64,000 nucleotides of DNA, taken from positions 13,479,762 through 13,543,761 of the forward strand of contig CM075783.1 in assembly GCA_037974665.1 (NCBI GenBank), written 5' to 3'. The position numbers and the translations under genes were made by a program. The DNA is from Ehretia macrophylla. Taxonomy: Eukaryota > Streptophyta > Magnoliopsida > Boraginales > Ehretiaceae. Of the stretch, positions 32,967-44,540 are shown one piece after another; position 1 is the stretch's first letter, and every line of letters begins with the position of its first letter. The notes below the pieces were generated by a model. It searched no databases and was not told where the DNA came from. It was given only the letters and a program-made list of their open reading frames with translations.

Positions 32967-33435
32967 TGATATAGGTATAAACCCGAGCCAGGGCAAGTCT
33001 TCCTGACCTGGGGCGTACGACCTGGCCTCTGTCCGACCTGTGCCACTTCCCTCAGCCTGATAGTCACTTTCGATGTGACATAAAGGCAATACTCGACTTT
33101 GACGTCTGGACAATAGATTTATCCGCTGGATAATAGCTTTAACCGTTGAGTAATGAGCTCAGGCAAGCATGAATAGTACCAGACAATATTAAGCATTAAT
33201 TGTTATCTGTAATTGATATTAGTATAGATAGCCCACTCACCAACCTTTACCAAGTAATTCTCGCATATTTATTGCTCTTAACTACCTACTATTCAGCTCG
33301 GATATACTAATTACTTTCGCACCCGAGGGGAAACATAGGCCACTACTCCCCTGGTTCCTTCCTTTCTTTTGCAAGTCAGGTAGCTTGAGGTCGGAGTACT
33401 AAGCTTAGGCAGATCGGCATGTTCTACCTTCATCA
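32967..33435 (+). repeat. Tat 3' LTR
   Basis: It starts TGATATAGGTATAAACCCGA and ends CTACCTTCATCA. Order and wording match the 5' LTR with many substitutions plus ~45 bp absent there, suggesting an old insertion. Confidence 0.87.
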
Positions 33436-33479
33436 TATACCAATTTGGTGGAGAGTCGTGCATATATATAGAAAGGAAA

Positions 33480-33960
33480 TTAGACACAACAGTATTTTTT
33501 TCGTGGTTCGACTTTGCCTACATACATAAAGTATTTTCCTCTGTTACTCTAAAAATATTACAATCATAGCTTTAATCTCACACGTACCATGTTGTGTGCA
33601 ATATATAGGTCTGGTGTGGCCAAGTGTGGTACACCCACCTCGTGGTGTCTGACCATTAAACAAAAGTTAGATACTCAAGAGCAGAGGCAAGGGCGGACTG
33701 AAGGAATCCTGGAGCCTCCAACTTTAAAAAAAAAAAAATCTATGTGTCATTTTTATGGAAAAAAAAATATTACGGCCCCTCTTGATTTCTTTTTTTTTAT
33801 ATATATAATTTGTGTAAAAGAAATCTCTAATTAAATCTTGACCCCCAATATTAAATTTCTAACTCTTCTTTAGGATACTCTTGTTTATAGGATACAAGTG
33901 TTAATTAATCCCATCAAGAATAGAATTCTCATTCTATGAGTCACCGACTTATTTTTCAAC
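33480..33960 (+). repeat. Dispersed repeat, copy 2 (related to 14640-14860)
   Basis: It contains CGTGGTTCGACTTTGCCTAC, ATTACAATCATAGC, GTGTCTGACCATTAAA and GAATAGAATTCTCATTC in the order seen in copy 1. A second short repeat (about 33680-33850, with A- and T-runs) seems inserted within it. Confidence 0.5.
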
Positions 33961-34302
33961 GGGTATGCGATCAGAGCCCTTGACTCACCTAAAACACGAA
34001 CCAACAACTGTTTTGCACTTTATTAATTCTTTATCTTTAATATTTGACAAGACTTGAAATTTGAACCATAATCCAACAATTCACATTGTCAGTACGTCTC
34101 ATCTAACGTCAATGTTCCATACCATATATGGAAGAACAAAATGTACAATGGTATATACCATCCCATCTTTGGATCTGTGATCCAAAGGCTTCTGCTTACC
34201 CAACCATATGCTACGTTTGAGAGAGGAAACACCTTCAATACCAAGGGTAGAGAGAGAGAGAGAACCTGAACATTGAATGGTTAGGATCTGGAAGGGTTTT
34301 CG
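33961..34302. other. Intergenic, nothing recognised
   Basis: No gene was seen. A short GA run lies at 34249-34262. Confidence 0.4.
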
Positions 34303-34436
34303 CTTTCCACGTCCATGCCAACATATAGCTCCCGGTACACAGCTTCAACCCTGATTTCTGATGGCGGCTTCGAGAACAAATATTGGACCGGAAAGAAAAG
34401 GGACTTTCCACGTCCATGCCAACATATAGCTACCGG
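34303..34436. repeat. 33-bp direct repeat, two copies 101 bp apart
   Basis: CTTTCCACGTCCATGCCAAC followed by ATATAGCT(C/A)CCGG occurs at 34303-34335 and 34404-34436 with one mismatch. The sequence is of gene-like composition. On the minus strand both copies lie in ORFs containing MDVES (34235-34565), but the protein is not recognised. Confidence 0.8.
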
Positions 34437-36734
34437 CCTTGCGGGATTTGATACGGAAGCAAGGTGTTGATTTCCATCCAAAGTTTGGCAAGTCAGCAGT
34501 CCATGCATGTTAAACCTCAAATTCGTTGACTGTTCAACCTTGAAGTATGTAAGATTTGAGTGCATGCATGTGCTGCCAACCTAACCTAATAGTGAATTAC
34601 TTTATCTGATAATTGATAATTGGAGATTAGGGTTTGAATTATATGGGGTACGATAGAGGTTAAAAATAAAAAATAAAAAAAACTCAACTAGTGCGTAAGT
34701 GAGAAGTGAAAAAAACATAGTAAAATCTGCCCCAAGTCTCGAAAAAATTAAAAACTAGCCTTTGAGGTTATATTTTATTCTTGGAAAATAAGATTAATAG
34801 AGACAAGCTAAGGTTTGTGTAGCATGCTATGCCACTTTTATTTGATTGCTGAAGCTTAAGCATATAATTAATACCCGTATGGCCCTATACGAGAGCTAAA
34901 CATCATATTCTTTGGCAATTTTTACTCAAAAATAGTAAACAAATGTAATAAATCTTTTTAAACAATTTAAACTTTTAGAAGAAAAAGACATTTAAGCTAC
35001 TACATTATTGCTCCTCAATTCATATCCATGATGATAACAGTCGCGTACAAGCTTTCGGAATTGAAAATCATGGTGATAAAAATAAGCACAAAGATCTAAG
35101 TGCAATTAAATTGCCACGACATGAACTGAGTACTATCTTTCTTGCCTTTTTGTCTTTTGTTTTTGTTCCGGGGGAGGTCTTTCCAAGATTTTTCAGCTAA
35201 ATATGACAATGGATTGTACTAGTTTTTATATCGCAACACTAGTTTATATTAGAATTAAAAAGATTTAGGGTTTTTTACTAGGCTAAGTTCCTAATTATGA
35301 GGCATATAAATATACACTCTCATATTATTTTTTTCAACACCAAAATATCAATATTTATAGTCTCTTCTAAAACCACCATGATGGTGGCTCTTATATTGTT
35401 TTTAATATACATAACTTTTTTCTTCATATTTTCTCTTTTCCTTTTCTTTCAACGGGCAGCATACGCATATCAAAACTTTTCTTGTCCTCTAATTTATCAA
35501 TGAATTATATAGATCTATACTTCATGAAAAAGATTAATTTAGATCCTATTAACCAAAAAAAAAAAAAAAAAAGCAAATTCAACCGCAGTATAATTTTCAT
35601 CTTGATGGTTGCATGCGTCATGATGATAATCTTCTTCCAATTTTATGGTTAATCATGATATGGTGGTCGAATAAAGTACTACTTGATCAATAGACTGCTA
35701 TATATTATAGTATCAGAAGACCTTACACCTTTTTATTTTTCTTAGAACCATTTTTGAAATTTTTGAAACCTCAACCCTGAAACATTTCTCAGCTATCCAA
35801 AACTCGCGATATCACTGTTCTTTTTATGATGCCCCATGATTTGTTTAAATTTTCGAGTGAAAGAAATGAAAGAAAAGCAAATCTCTGTTGATTACTAGAC
35901 CAGGACTTCCCGGACTATGAGAAATCCAAAGCACATGTATTTTGAAGATTTGAATAACTTTACGAGGAAAATCAATCGGGAGAAGTGATGACGTAGTTTT
36001 TGGATCTTTAACACTTAATGATCTGGATTATGTTATCATAATCGGATTATCAGTTCACCTCTATTGATTTTTTTAATAACGTTATAATATCGAAGGAAAT
36101 CCAAATACGTATTTTGAGGCGAATAGAATTGTGCTTAATTGAAAAAAAGAAAAGCTATCTTGGTTGAATTGTTATAGCATGCAAAGAAGGAAAATTAGGG
36201 TTTTGTCATACATAACCCTACCGGAAATTCAAGGTCGAACAGACAACGAAACAAAGGTGAACTGCAAAAGACTGCTCACGTGACAAGCAAGGCACAGAAA
36301 TCACTCACCTGAATTGATCAAAACCAAGAACCCTTAGAGCATCCCATGATCATACATCCTCCATCAACTGCAAAAAGGAGACTTTCTTTATTAAGCTAAA
36401 AGAAATCGTTATCAACAAACTTCTTCAAAGCAAGAAAACAAGGGGAAACTAAACCTAACTACAGATAAGAGACTAAGTTCAGTTATTTGATGATGGTTGG
36501 ATTTGTTTAGGAGATTTGTATAGAGGAGTAGCTTAAAAATATCTCCAATACTTGAAGCGTGTGAAGTATCACACCCTAGGGTCTATCTACCACCGGAACA
36601 CGTGAGAGAAAGCTTTGACTCGCACGTACAATGTTCCAGGTGCGTCCCCCCTCTAAACAACCAATCTATGAGGGACAACGAGAACGAGGGGGGTGGGGGG
36701 GTGGGGTGAGGGATTATATAAATTAAAATGAAAA
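34437..36734. other. Intergenic, nothing recognised
   Basis: AT-rich DNA without a supportable gene. It holds an 18-A run near 35554 and a G-rich run at 36688-36712 (GAGGGGGGTGGGGGGGTGGG). It could include promoter or low-copy sequence, but no exon could be read. Confidence 0.4.
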
Positions 36735-37205
36735 TTTCATATTCAGTCTCTATTATTTATAATATGTCTTAATTTAATTTTTATTATTTAAAATATTTTA
36801 ATTTAGTCTCTATTATTTCATTAAAAGTTTCAATTTAATCCCTATTATTTAAAATGTTCTAATTTAGTTCTTATTGTTTTTAAAAAAAAAATTAATTTCA
36901 TCCCTATTATTTTTAAAAAAATTTAATTTTGTCCCTATTATTTTCTTAAAATTTTAAATTCGTCCTTATTATTCAAGGATTAGATTAAAATTTTTTGAAA
37001 AATAATATGGATGAATTTAAAACTTTTTTAAAACAATAGAGATAAAATTAAAATTTTTTGGAAAATAATAAGGACAAAATTGAGAAACTTTAAACAATAA
37101 GGACGAAATTAAAACTTTTAGAAAAATAATAAGGACAAAATTGAAACATTTTAAATAATAAAGGCTAAACTGAAATTTTTTATAAACAATAGATGCTAAA
37201 TGTGA
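36735..37205. repeat. Foldback element of ~33-bp units in two opposed arrays
   Basis: The left half repeats a TTTAGTCCCTATTATTTAAA-like unit about six times. The right half repeats its reverse complement (AATAATAAGGACAAAATTGA) about six times; the switch lies at about 36980. The outer ends (GAAAATTTCATATTCAGTCT on the left; GAAAATCTCACATTTAGC read inward from the right) are also inverted repeats. The whole ~470 bp could fold into one long hairpin. No coding content. Confidence 0.75.
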
Positions 37206-37445
37206 GATTTTCCCTAAACTAAACCTATCACAACACTTGATCTGACGTTTTTTATTGCAACGTACTGTATGTAAGTAGAATTTACTTTAAAAGATTAAAG
37301 TATTAGAGAGTACTGTATATTTAATTATGAAGGTCAAGTGTTGTTTTTTTGAGTTATGTATGTGATAATAAAATGATACTGAAATATGCTTATGCGTGTA
37401 AATTAAACTAAATCTATCACAACACATAATCTGACGTTTGTTTGC
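37206..37445. repeat. ~40-bp direct repeat flanking 37250-37400
   Basis: AAACTAAACCTATCACAACAC...ATCTGACGTTT at ~37213-37250 recurs as AAACTAAATCTATCACAACAC...ATCTGACGTTT at ~37402-37440, about 190 bp apart. Confidence 0.7.
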
Positions 37446-37870
37446 CGTAAAATATTTTTTCGAAAAATATTTTTCATATTTTACTGTATTTGGTAATACT
37501 AAAAAATTAATTAATCATAAAATATTTTACGATCAAAAATTGCGACTGTTTTTTTTTAATTTTACGGTGTTTGGTAACATCGTAAAATTAATAAACTGTA
37601 AAATATTTTCTAGTCAATAATTGTGGCTAGTACAAAATTTTGTAAAATATTTTACAGGACTTTGGAAGAAAAAAATATTTTACGGAATTTATGATACATC
37701 CAAACACCATAAAATATTTTTTAATAATTTATTTTTTGAAAAAATATTTTCTCTCAACAAATTATTTTATGACAAATAAACGAAATCCTAAAAAATATTT
37801 TATTTTTAAAAAAAATATTTTTTATAAAAAATAATTTACACAAGTAAATTATTTTACGTTTGTTGATGAA
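37430..37870. mobile_element. MITE-like segment rich in GTAAAATATTTTAC
   Basis: The ends CGTTTGTTTGCCGTAAAATA and, read inward from the right, CAACAAACGTAAAATAATTT form an imperfect inverted repeat. The interior repeats the palindromic AAAATATTTT core many times. Elements of this wording are common in plant genomes; the superfamily is not assigned. Confidence 0.5.
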
Positions 37871-39221
37871 CCGAATGTTTTTAACACGACACATTACATT
37901 CAAGCGAGGTCTTTTAGCATGTTTCCTGCAACTTGGGCTTTAAGGTGTTCTACGCTTTGTTGAACAATAATCCACTTCATCACATAATAATGATCGATTC
38001 AGGATGAGAGAGAGAGAGAGAGACAGAGAGCGCGCTCATCTAGGGCCTGTACCCCTATTTGGTAAATCAATTGTCAAATATTTTTTTAGAATGCTCAATA
38101 TTTGTTTTGCGTCTTCTATAAAAAAAAATTTTAAAAAAAATGCTCAATTTTCATAAGATCTTCTTGATTGTTATTCAAAAGGTATAGTAATGTATGTTAG
38201 AATATTTTTTCATTATCTGGGCTGTCATTAATTATTTTTTATTTATAAAATAGACTGGATATTTGATTTATGGATTGAGTTGTGAAAACTCACCTCATAA
38301 ATCCATATACGGTAAATTGTGTATCAAAACATGCATGTTAGAATAACCATAAATATATGGTAGGTCATTTCTCTTACTTTAACCCTAACTGATTGTTTCC
38401 ATAAACAGTAGTTAATCCTAAGGAAGACCTTCATCAGTAATCGAGTACGTAACGATTACAACTTGATTTTGCTTTTATTATAATTCAAACTAGTATGTGA
38501 TTTATATATTGTGTTCCAAAGATATTGGAATACATATATTTATATATATATATACTTACAATGTATATATAAGAGTACTAAAGATCCCTATATAACGCAT
38601 TAATAATCAAAATATATATAATAGAAGATTGGGTTGGTGGAATTCGTGATTTAGAACAGAACAAGTGGAAACAAAGTTAGCTGTAGTCGTGGTGCTATGA
38701 ACTACCGATGGAGTAAAATTGAATTGCTGGCTAATTTGTGCAGCCTCACATCACATCTCTATTCCTAACTAACCCTTCCTTGGGTGGAAATTTCAAGGTA
38801 ACAATTGTTTACACGCACGAATATCGTTTGGAGGAAGAAGAAAGTATTGGTCGGAAGAAGAAGAAACTACCATGCATCATCAAGATTTTTATTAAAACAA
38901 AACAAAATAGAGAAGGACATTCTTCTATACCCAAGCTTATCCCAAAAATCTAAAAAAGTACTCGATTCATAAACACGTTTTTTTTTTTTTTTTTTTTGAT
39001 CGAAGGATACATATATTCCGAACTTTAAGATTTTGCCCTAATATTGTCGAACCCTTTGACTAAACTATAGTTTTTAATTAGTCTTTAATATACTTTTACT
39101 AGTGGAGTCTTTAATATGTTTTAGGGTAGTATTTTACATGTATATTACTATATACGTACTGTCATGATAATTTTTTCACTAATTAAATGATTCAATATAC
39201 AATAATGCCCTCCGAAGTCCT
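37871..39221. other. Intergenic with simple repeats
   Basis: A GA repeat at 38003-38030, TA repeats near 38540-38555 and a run of 19 T at ~38979-38997 are present. No gene was recognised. Confidence 0.45.
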
Positions 39222-39374
39222 TGAAAATGGATATGTATTGCATTTTTTAAATATTTTGAATTGATCTTGGATTGTGATATCTGACTATACTTATCATGTA
39301 ATCTTATCATTTAGTTGTTGTATTTATACTGATGTACTGTACACCTTTTATCAAGAGAACATCATAATTCTACA
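39222..39374 (+). repeat. Copia 5' LTR (153 bp)
   Basis: It starts TGAAAATGGATATG and ends CATAATTCTACA directly before the primer site. It contains a TATTTATACTGATG segment that may hold the TATA box. Confidence 0.92.
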
Positions 39375-39386
39375 TGGTATCAGTAG
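39375..39386 (+). promoter_or_regulatory. Copia primer binding site
   Basis: TGGTATCAGTAG abuts the 5' LTR and matches the initiator tRNA-Met type site of plant Copia elements. Confidence 0.85.
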
Positions 39387-39476
39387 TCTCACCTGACAAA
39401 AGTCTCTCGTCACTTCCCACTTTGCTTTAAACTTCTGTTCATCTTCTCTTTTTCTTTTCTTTCCCACGACAGCGCC

Positions 39477-42400
39477 ATGACCACTGCTTCCGCCTCTGCT
39501 TCGTCCATCTCTCCTGCTTCTTCTTCTCTGTTCTCACTTCCTTCGCTCAATGTCAAGATCTATGTCACTGTACTGCTTGATTACACCAACTACCTCACAT
39601 GGCAAACTCAAATGACAAACTTCCTTACTTTTAACAAACTCCTTGGCTACATCGATGGATCTATACCGAAACCCGACAAGGCCTCGTCCATTGCTTCCGC
39701 TACAACCTCCAAATCCCCCACAATGGATATCGATGACTGGTTGTGCTATGACCGTTTTGTCACCTCTTGTATTACTGCTACTTTTTTCGAAGCCTTGGTT
39801 CATCAGGCACTTGGCTATCCCTCTGCTCATGCTCTTTGGACTTCACTCCAAGAGAATTTTATGCAGCAATCCCTCGCTAGGAAAACCCTTCTTCGTGCTC
39901 AACTACGAACTCTCAAAAAGAGCGCTCTCCCTATCGCAGAATATTTACAGCAACTCCACTCCATCTCTACTGCTCTTGCTGCAATTGGGGACTCCATCAC
40001 TGATCAAGACTTGGTCATTGCTGCTCTTAATGGTCTGCCTGTTGACTATCGGGCTTTTGTCACCTCTGTTGAAAACTTGGCAGTTCCACCCACATTCACT
40101 CAACTTCGTGCCAAGCTACTCATGTATGAGCAACGTCTTCTTCTTGATGATTCTCTGACCTCCTCTGCTACTCATGACACCACAGCTCTCAATGCTCGAC
40201 TTCATGCTGTCACTTTCACTCCTGAAGCTAACACTGCCATGTCCAAGTCCTCATCTAAATCCACTCCGTCTGTTTCATTCACTGGTAAAGCTTCCTCACC
40301 TCCTCGCTCCAACTCCAAATTTGCAAACACTAAGTGTCAAATCTGTCAAAAAAATGGCCATTCAGTCGCTCGTTGTCGCTACCGTTACTCTCAGTCACGC
40401 AATACTAGCTCCTCTACTCAGTTTGCAGGCTATCACTCCAATCAGCCTGTCTCTCATCCTGGCTCGTTTGACAATGCATTTCAGACTTGGCTTCCTGTCT
40501 CCGGTGCTTCAGCTCATATAACCTCTGATCCCTCTATCTTGCAACAAATGCAACCTTATACTGGTAGTGAACAGGTAGTCGTTGGGGATGGTAAGTCACT
40601 TCCGGTCTCGCACTCTGGTTCTTCTTCCTTTACTGCTTCCTCTCGCCTATTCTCGATTAAAAATATTTTGCGCGTCCCTAAAATTACAAAGAACCTACTC
40701 TTTGTTTCTCAGTTTACTAAAGATAATGATGTCTCACTTGAATTTTTTCCTTCTCATTGTGTTGTGAAGGATCTTCGAACCAGGATTCCACTCCTCACAG
40801 GCCGCGTTGACTCAAATCTCTACTCATTGCCCTTGCCAGCCCGGTCTATGTCGTCCACTCCGTCCGTCTTTGCCGCTTCCACTCGTGTTCCATACAGTGT
40901 CTGGCATAATCGGTTGGGGCATCCGGCTGTGTGCATTATTTCTGCTTTATGTTCTAGTGATTGTTTATCTCTCTCGGGGTCTGTTTCCTCCAATAAAATT
41001 TGTAATTCATGTATGCTTGGCAAAAGTCATAAGCAACCTTTCTTTTCGTCGAATAAAGTTACATCTTTTCCTCTTGAATTGGTTCATTCGGACATTTGGG
41101 GTCCTGCACCCGTCTCTTCTTTTTCAGGCTTTCGTTATTTTATTATCTTTATTGATGATTACAGTCGATTCACATGGATATATCCTTTAAAACAAAAGAA
41201 TGATTGTGTGGCGTGCTTTCTTCACTTCAAAAACTTGACTGAAAATCTATTTAACTCGACAATCAAAGCTTTTCAATGCGATGGTGCTAAAGAGTAAACT
41301 CAGGGTCGTCTAAAGTCAATAATTGAGACTGCTGCATTCAATACCGTATCTCCTGCCCATCTTCTCCCGAGCAAAATGGTTTAGCTGAACGTAAGATCCG
41401 CCATATTACTGAGGTTGGTGTGACTCTTATGTTTCACGCTTCTCTTCCTAAAATGTTTTGGCTTGAAGCTTTTACTCATGCTGTTTTCCTAATTAACCGA
41501 TTGCCGACTCCAACCTTGTCTCTTAAGTTGCCTTTCGCAATTCTCCACTGCACTATGCCCTCCTATTCCATGCTTCGTGTTTTTGGGTGCTTATGCTACC
41601 CACATCTCGGACCGATAAAGTCGGACAAATTAAGCCCCAAATCCCTTCCGTGCGTTTTCATTGGCTTTAGTCCGTGTCATTCTGGGTATCGTTGTTTTTG
41701 TCCTAGTACAGGTCGGGTCTTCCTTTCGCGACATGTTGTCTTTGATGAACAACAATTCCCTTATGTCACCACTGAGTACTATCCGTCCCAGTCATGCTAT
41801 GTGCCTTTGGTTTCCACCTCCACTCATTCACAGAATGTCTCGCGAGTTCCTCTTACTCTTGCTACGGCTAAGCAGCTTCATCACAACTCTGTGCCCTCTG
41901 GTCTGCTATTCTCCATTCGTTCCCAGCCCCTTTCGGATACTTCACATTTGACCTCTCTATCATCCCCTACTCGCACGACTCCTGTTTTGCCTTCGCCCCC
42001 ATGTCCTTCACTAGTGTCTCCTCCATCTTCGCTCAATACATCATCATCTGCTTCTAATGGCTCCGCTACTGCTGCGTCCTCTCCTATGTCTCCTTCTACG
42101 TTTTCACAATCCTCTACACAACTTGGTACTACACTACCTCTTCCTGAGACTCGTGCGCTTCTGCCTCTTTCATCTAGGCACCCTATGATCACTCAAACTC
42201 GTGACCACACTCGAACAGCAAAATTATTTCCAGACCATGTTACTTTTTCTGCTCTGTCCGTGCCTAACTCTGATGCTTTCGTTGATACTGAACCATCATG
42301 CTTCATTCAAGCTAACAAAACTTCACATTGGCGCACCGCTATGTCTCACGAATACAATGCACTAATTCAAAATGGTACTTGGGTTCTTGTTCCGAAACCT

Positions 42401-43834
42401 GATGATGCAAATTTGATTGGGTGTAAATGGGTCTTTCGCATCAAAAAGAATTCCGATGGGTCTATTGCGCGTTACAAAGCGCGGCTTGTTGCAAAGGGGT
42501 ACAATCAAGAAGAGGGTATTGATTTTGCTGACACTTTTAGCCCGGTGGTGAAGCCAACTATGATTCGCATTGTTTTATCAATTGATTTGTCTAGAAATTG
42601 AGTGATCAGGCAGTTGGACGTGAACAACGCATTTCTCCATGGCTTTCTTAAAGAGGATGTTTACATGGCACAACCACCTGGCTTTATTCATCCGTCTTTC
42701 TCTTCGCATGTTTGCAAATTAAAAAAGGCCATATATGGCCTAAAACAGGCTCCAAGGGCGTGGTTTTCACGGCTAAGCATGTTCTTACAAAAATTGGGGT
42801 TCGTAGCCTCTATTTCGGATAACTCTCTTTTTCTCAAGCACGATTCAGCTGCCACTATTTTTGTATTAGTTTATGTCGATGATATTTTGGTCACTGGTAA
42901 CCATGAGTCTGCTATTGCTGATGTGCTCAAACAGTTGCATTGTGAATTTACTATCAAAGACTTGGGTACTGTTTATTTTTTTGTTGGTCTGCAGGCTACT
43001 TTTTGTTCCCAAGGACTTCATCTTTCGCAAAGTAAATATGCAAGAGAGATCATTCAACGTGCGGGTATGTGTGACGCCAAGCCAGTTCCTACTCCACTAT
43101 CCACAGCCCAGAAGTTATCAAAAGACGATGGAGATCCTTTCATTGACCCGAAGTTATATCGGAGTATCGTAGGTGCCTTGTAGTATTTAACAATAACATG
43201 ACTTGAGCTTGCCTATGTAGTGAACAAGGTTAGTCAGTTCATGAGTTCTCCTACTGATGTTCATTGGGCTGCAGTAAAACGAATTTTGAGATATATCACT
43301 GGCACTCTGACATATGGTTTGTTCCTTCAAAAATCACTTGATACTCAATTACATGCATATTCGGACTCGGATTGGGCTGGGTGTCCTGATGATCGGCGTA
43401 GTACTCATGGATACTGTGTTTATCTTGGTCCTAACCTTGTTTCGGGGTCTGGTAGGAAGCAAACCACAACGTCCCGTTCGAGTACTGAAGCAGAACATAG
43501 GGCTGTAGCTTTTGCGACTGGTGAGTTATGTTGGGTTAAATCGTTGCTTGATGAACTGCATTGCCTACCGTGTGCCAAACCAGTGTTGTGGTGTGACAAT
43601 TTGGGTGCTACTTACTTGACTGCGAATCCTATCTTCCATGCTCGAACTAAGCACATTGAAATAGATGTGCATTTTGTTAGGGAAAAAGTTGCATCGGGTG
43701 AATTACAAGTTCAATTTATATCTACTCTTGATCAACTGGCCGATATCATGACAAAGGCTCTCTCCAAACCGCGGTTTAATACTTTACGACACAAGCTCAC
43801 AGTTCGAGAACTGACTTCGCTTGAGGGGGCGTGA
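39477..43834 (+). pseudogene. Copia gag-pol polyprotein, nearly complete, several stops
   Basis: Domains in order: gag core (TNYLTWQTQMTNFLTFNKLL to ~40240); CCHC knuckle (CQICQKNGHSVARC, ~40340); protease (~40490); GAG-pre-integrase zinc site (HNRLGHPAV ... CNSCMLGKSHKQPF, ~40905-41035); integrase core (LVHSDIWGPAP; FQCDGAKE; an EQNGLAERK-like stretch split by a frameshift near 41370); RT (NPFSPVV-type region, LDVNNAFLHG, YVDDILVTG at ~42880); RNase H (YSDSDWAGCPDD; SRSSTEAEHRAV; LWCDNLGAT). Breaks are TAA at 41295, frame changes at 41300-41400, TGA at 42599, TAG at 43181 and TGA at ~43201. The protease motif reads PVSGAS where D-S-G-A is expected, so its catalytic Asp is lost. The start at 39477 is chosen as the first ATG of the long frame, ~100 bp past the LTR. 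Confidence 0.93.
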
Positions 43835-43984
43835 TAATGGATATGTATTGCATTTTTGAAATATTTTAAATTGATCTTGGATTGTAATATCTGACTATAC
43901 TTATCATGTAATCTTATCATTTAGTTGTTGTATTTATACTGATGTACTGTATACCTTTTATCAAGAGAACATCATAATTCTACA
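43832..43984 (+). repeat. Copia 3' LTR (153 bp)
   Basis: It starts TGATAATGGATATG and ends CATAATTCTACA, followed by the duplication GTCCT. It matches the 5' LTR at all but about five positions. Confidence 0.92.
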
Positions 43985-44164
43985 GTCCTAGAGTTAAAAA
44001 GAACATACTTGATGAGAAAATATCCTTTTTCACCAAAGGATTTTTTTTATTTGTCCAAAAAAGAAGATAATAAATAAACAATATAAACTATTTTATCATC
44101 AAGTTTATAATCTCTTCCACGTGATTGGTATTGAAAAGAAAAAGGTAGCATTTTTAAAGAAAAA

Positions 44165-44310
44165 ACTAACAATAATTTCATATGATGCATGTAGTTTAGC
44201 TCGTCCTCTGTGCTACTAGATTCGGGATATTCTCTTCTCTCTTTCCTGAAAATATAATGATATTTTGGATCAGACATCGCAAAAATGATGGACATGGTGC
44301 ACGTAAGTGG
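44165..44310. repeat. Duplicated segment, copy B, first block (matches 9300-9440)
   Basis: Shared phrases are GATGCATGT-GTTTAGCTCGTC, AGA-TCGGGATATT and AAAATGATGGACATGGTGCAC. Copy B is spread over 3.9 kb by later insertions, while copy A spans 1.2 kb. Confidence 0.75.
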
Positions 44311-44404
44311 TACAAAATTAGGGAAAAATATATTTGGTATGTGTATAATTTTACTGGCCTGTGATTCTAAATCAAGCATATCATATACATAATAAATAAA
44401 CGAT

Positions 44405-44540
44405 CATCACACAAAAGGACTAACGGTGTCCCAACTTGAAAAAATAAGGGACGACCGAAATGTATCATTTTTGAAGATAAGGGATCAGATCATCAATGAG
44501 ATTAAAGATAAGGGAACAAAAGTGGTATTAACCCTATATA
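44405..44540. repeat. MULE-terminus-like repeat
   Basis: It begins AAAGGACTAACGGTGTCCC, a phrase also in the MULE end at ~5050, and goes on with spaced AAGGGA phrases (AATAAGGGACGACC, GATAAGGGATCAG, GATAAGGGAACAA). It may be a solo terminal repeat or a small MITE. Confidence 0.4.

Larger units (their letters stand above)
15484..33435 (+). mobile_element. Ty3-gypsy element, Tat lineage, with two nested insertions
   Basis: Matching LTRs at 15484-15902 and 32967-33435 share the start (G)GTATAAACCCGAGCC and the order of later phrases. A primer site follows the 5' LTR and a purine tract (GGGGAGGAAA) precedes the 3' LTR. The flanks GATAC and TATAC agree at four of five bases. Internally there are gag, protease, RT, RNase H, a second (archaeal-type) RNase H, integrase and then an antisense ORF, the plan known for plant Tat elements. 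After removing the CACTA insertion (21934-27804) and the solo LTR (28982-31166) with their duplications, about 9.9 kb of Tat DNA remains. All genes are broken, so it is non-autonomous. Confidence 0.9.
39222..43984 (+). mobile_element. Ty1-copia element with 153-bp LTRs (Ale-like), TSD GTCCT
   Basis: LTRs 39222-39374 and 43832-43984 are both 153 bp and, by my count, differ at five positions. GTCCT flanks both ends (39217-39221 and 43985-43989). The primer site TGGTATCAG (39375) follows the 5' LTR and the purine tract GAGGGGGCG precedes the 3' LTR. The single gag-pol runs from 39477 to 43834. Very short LTRs and compact pol suggest the Ale/Retrofit lineage. Few LTR differences indicate a fairly recent insertion, the youngest full element here. 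Confidence 0.93.

Noticed and set aside
34235..34565. Functional short protein gene on the minus strand
   Set aside because: Two overlapping short frames share the MDVES repeat only because of the 33-bp duplication; no recognised domain, splice or promoter context.
36735..37205. Possible CRISPR or satellite array
   Set aside because: Units invert at the middle and have no unique spacers, so it is a foldback repeat.
39534..39830. Minus-strand ORFs within the Copia gag-pol span (also 41881-42192, 43732-43920)
   Set aside because: They are shadows of the plus-strand polyprotein with no independent motif.
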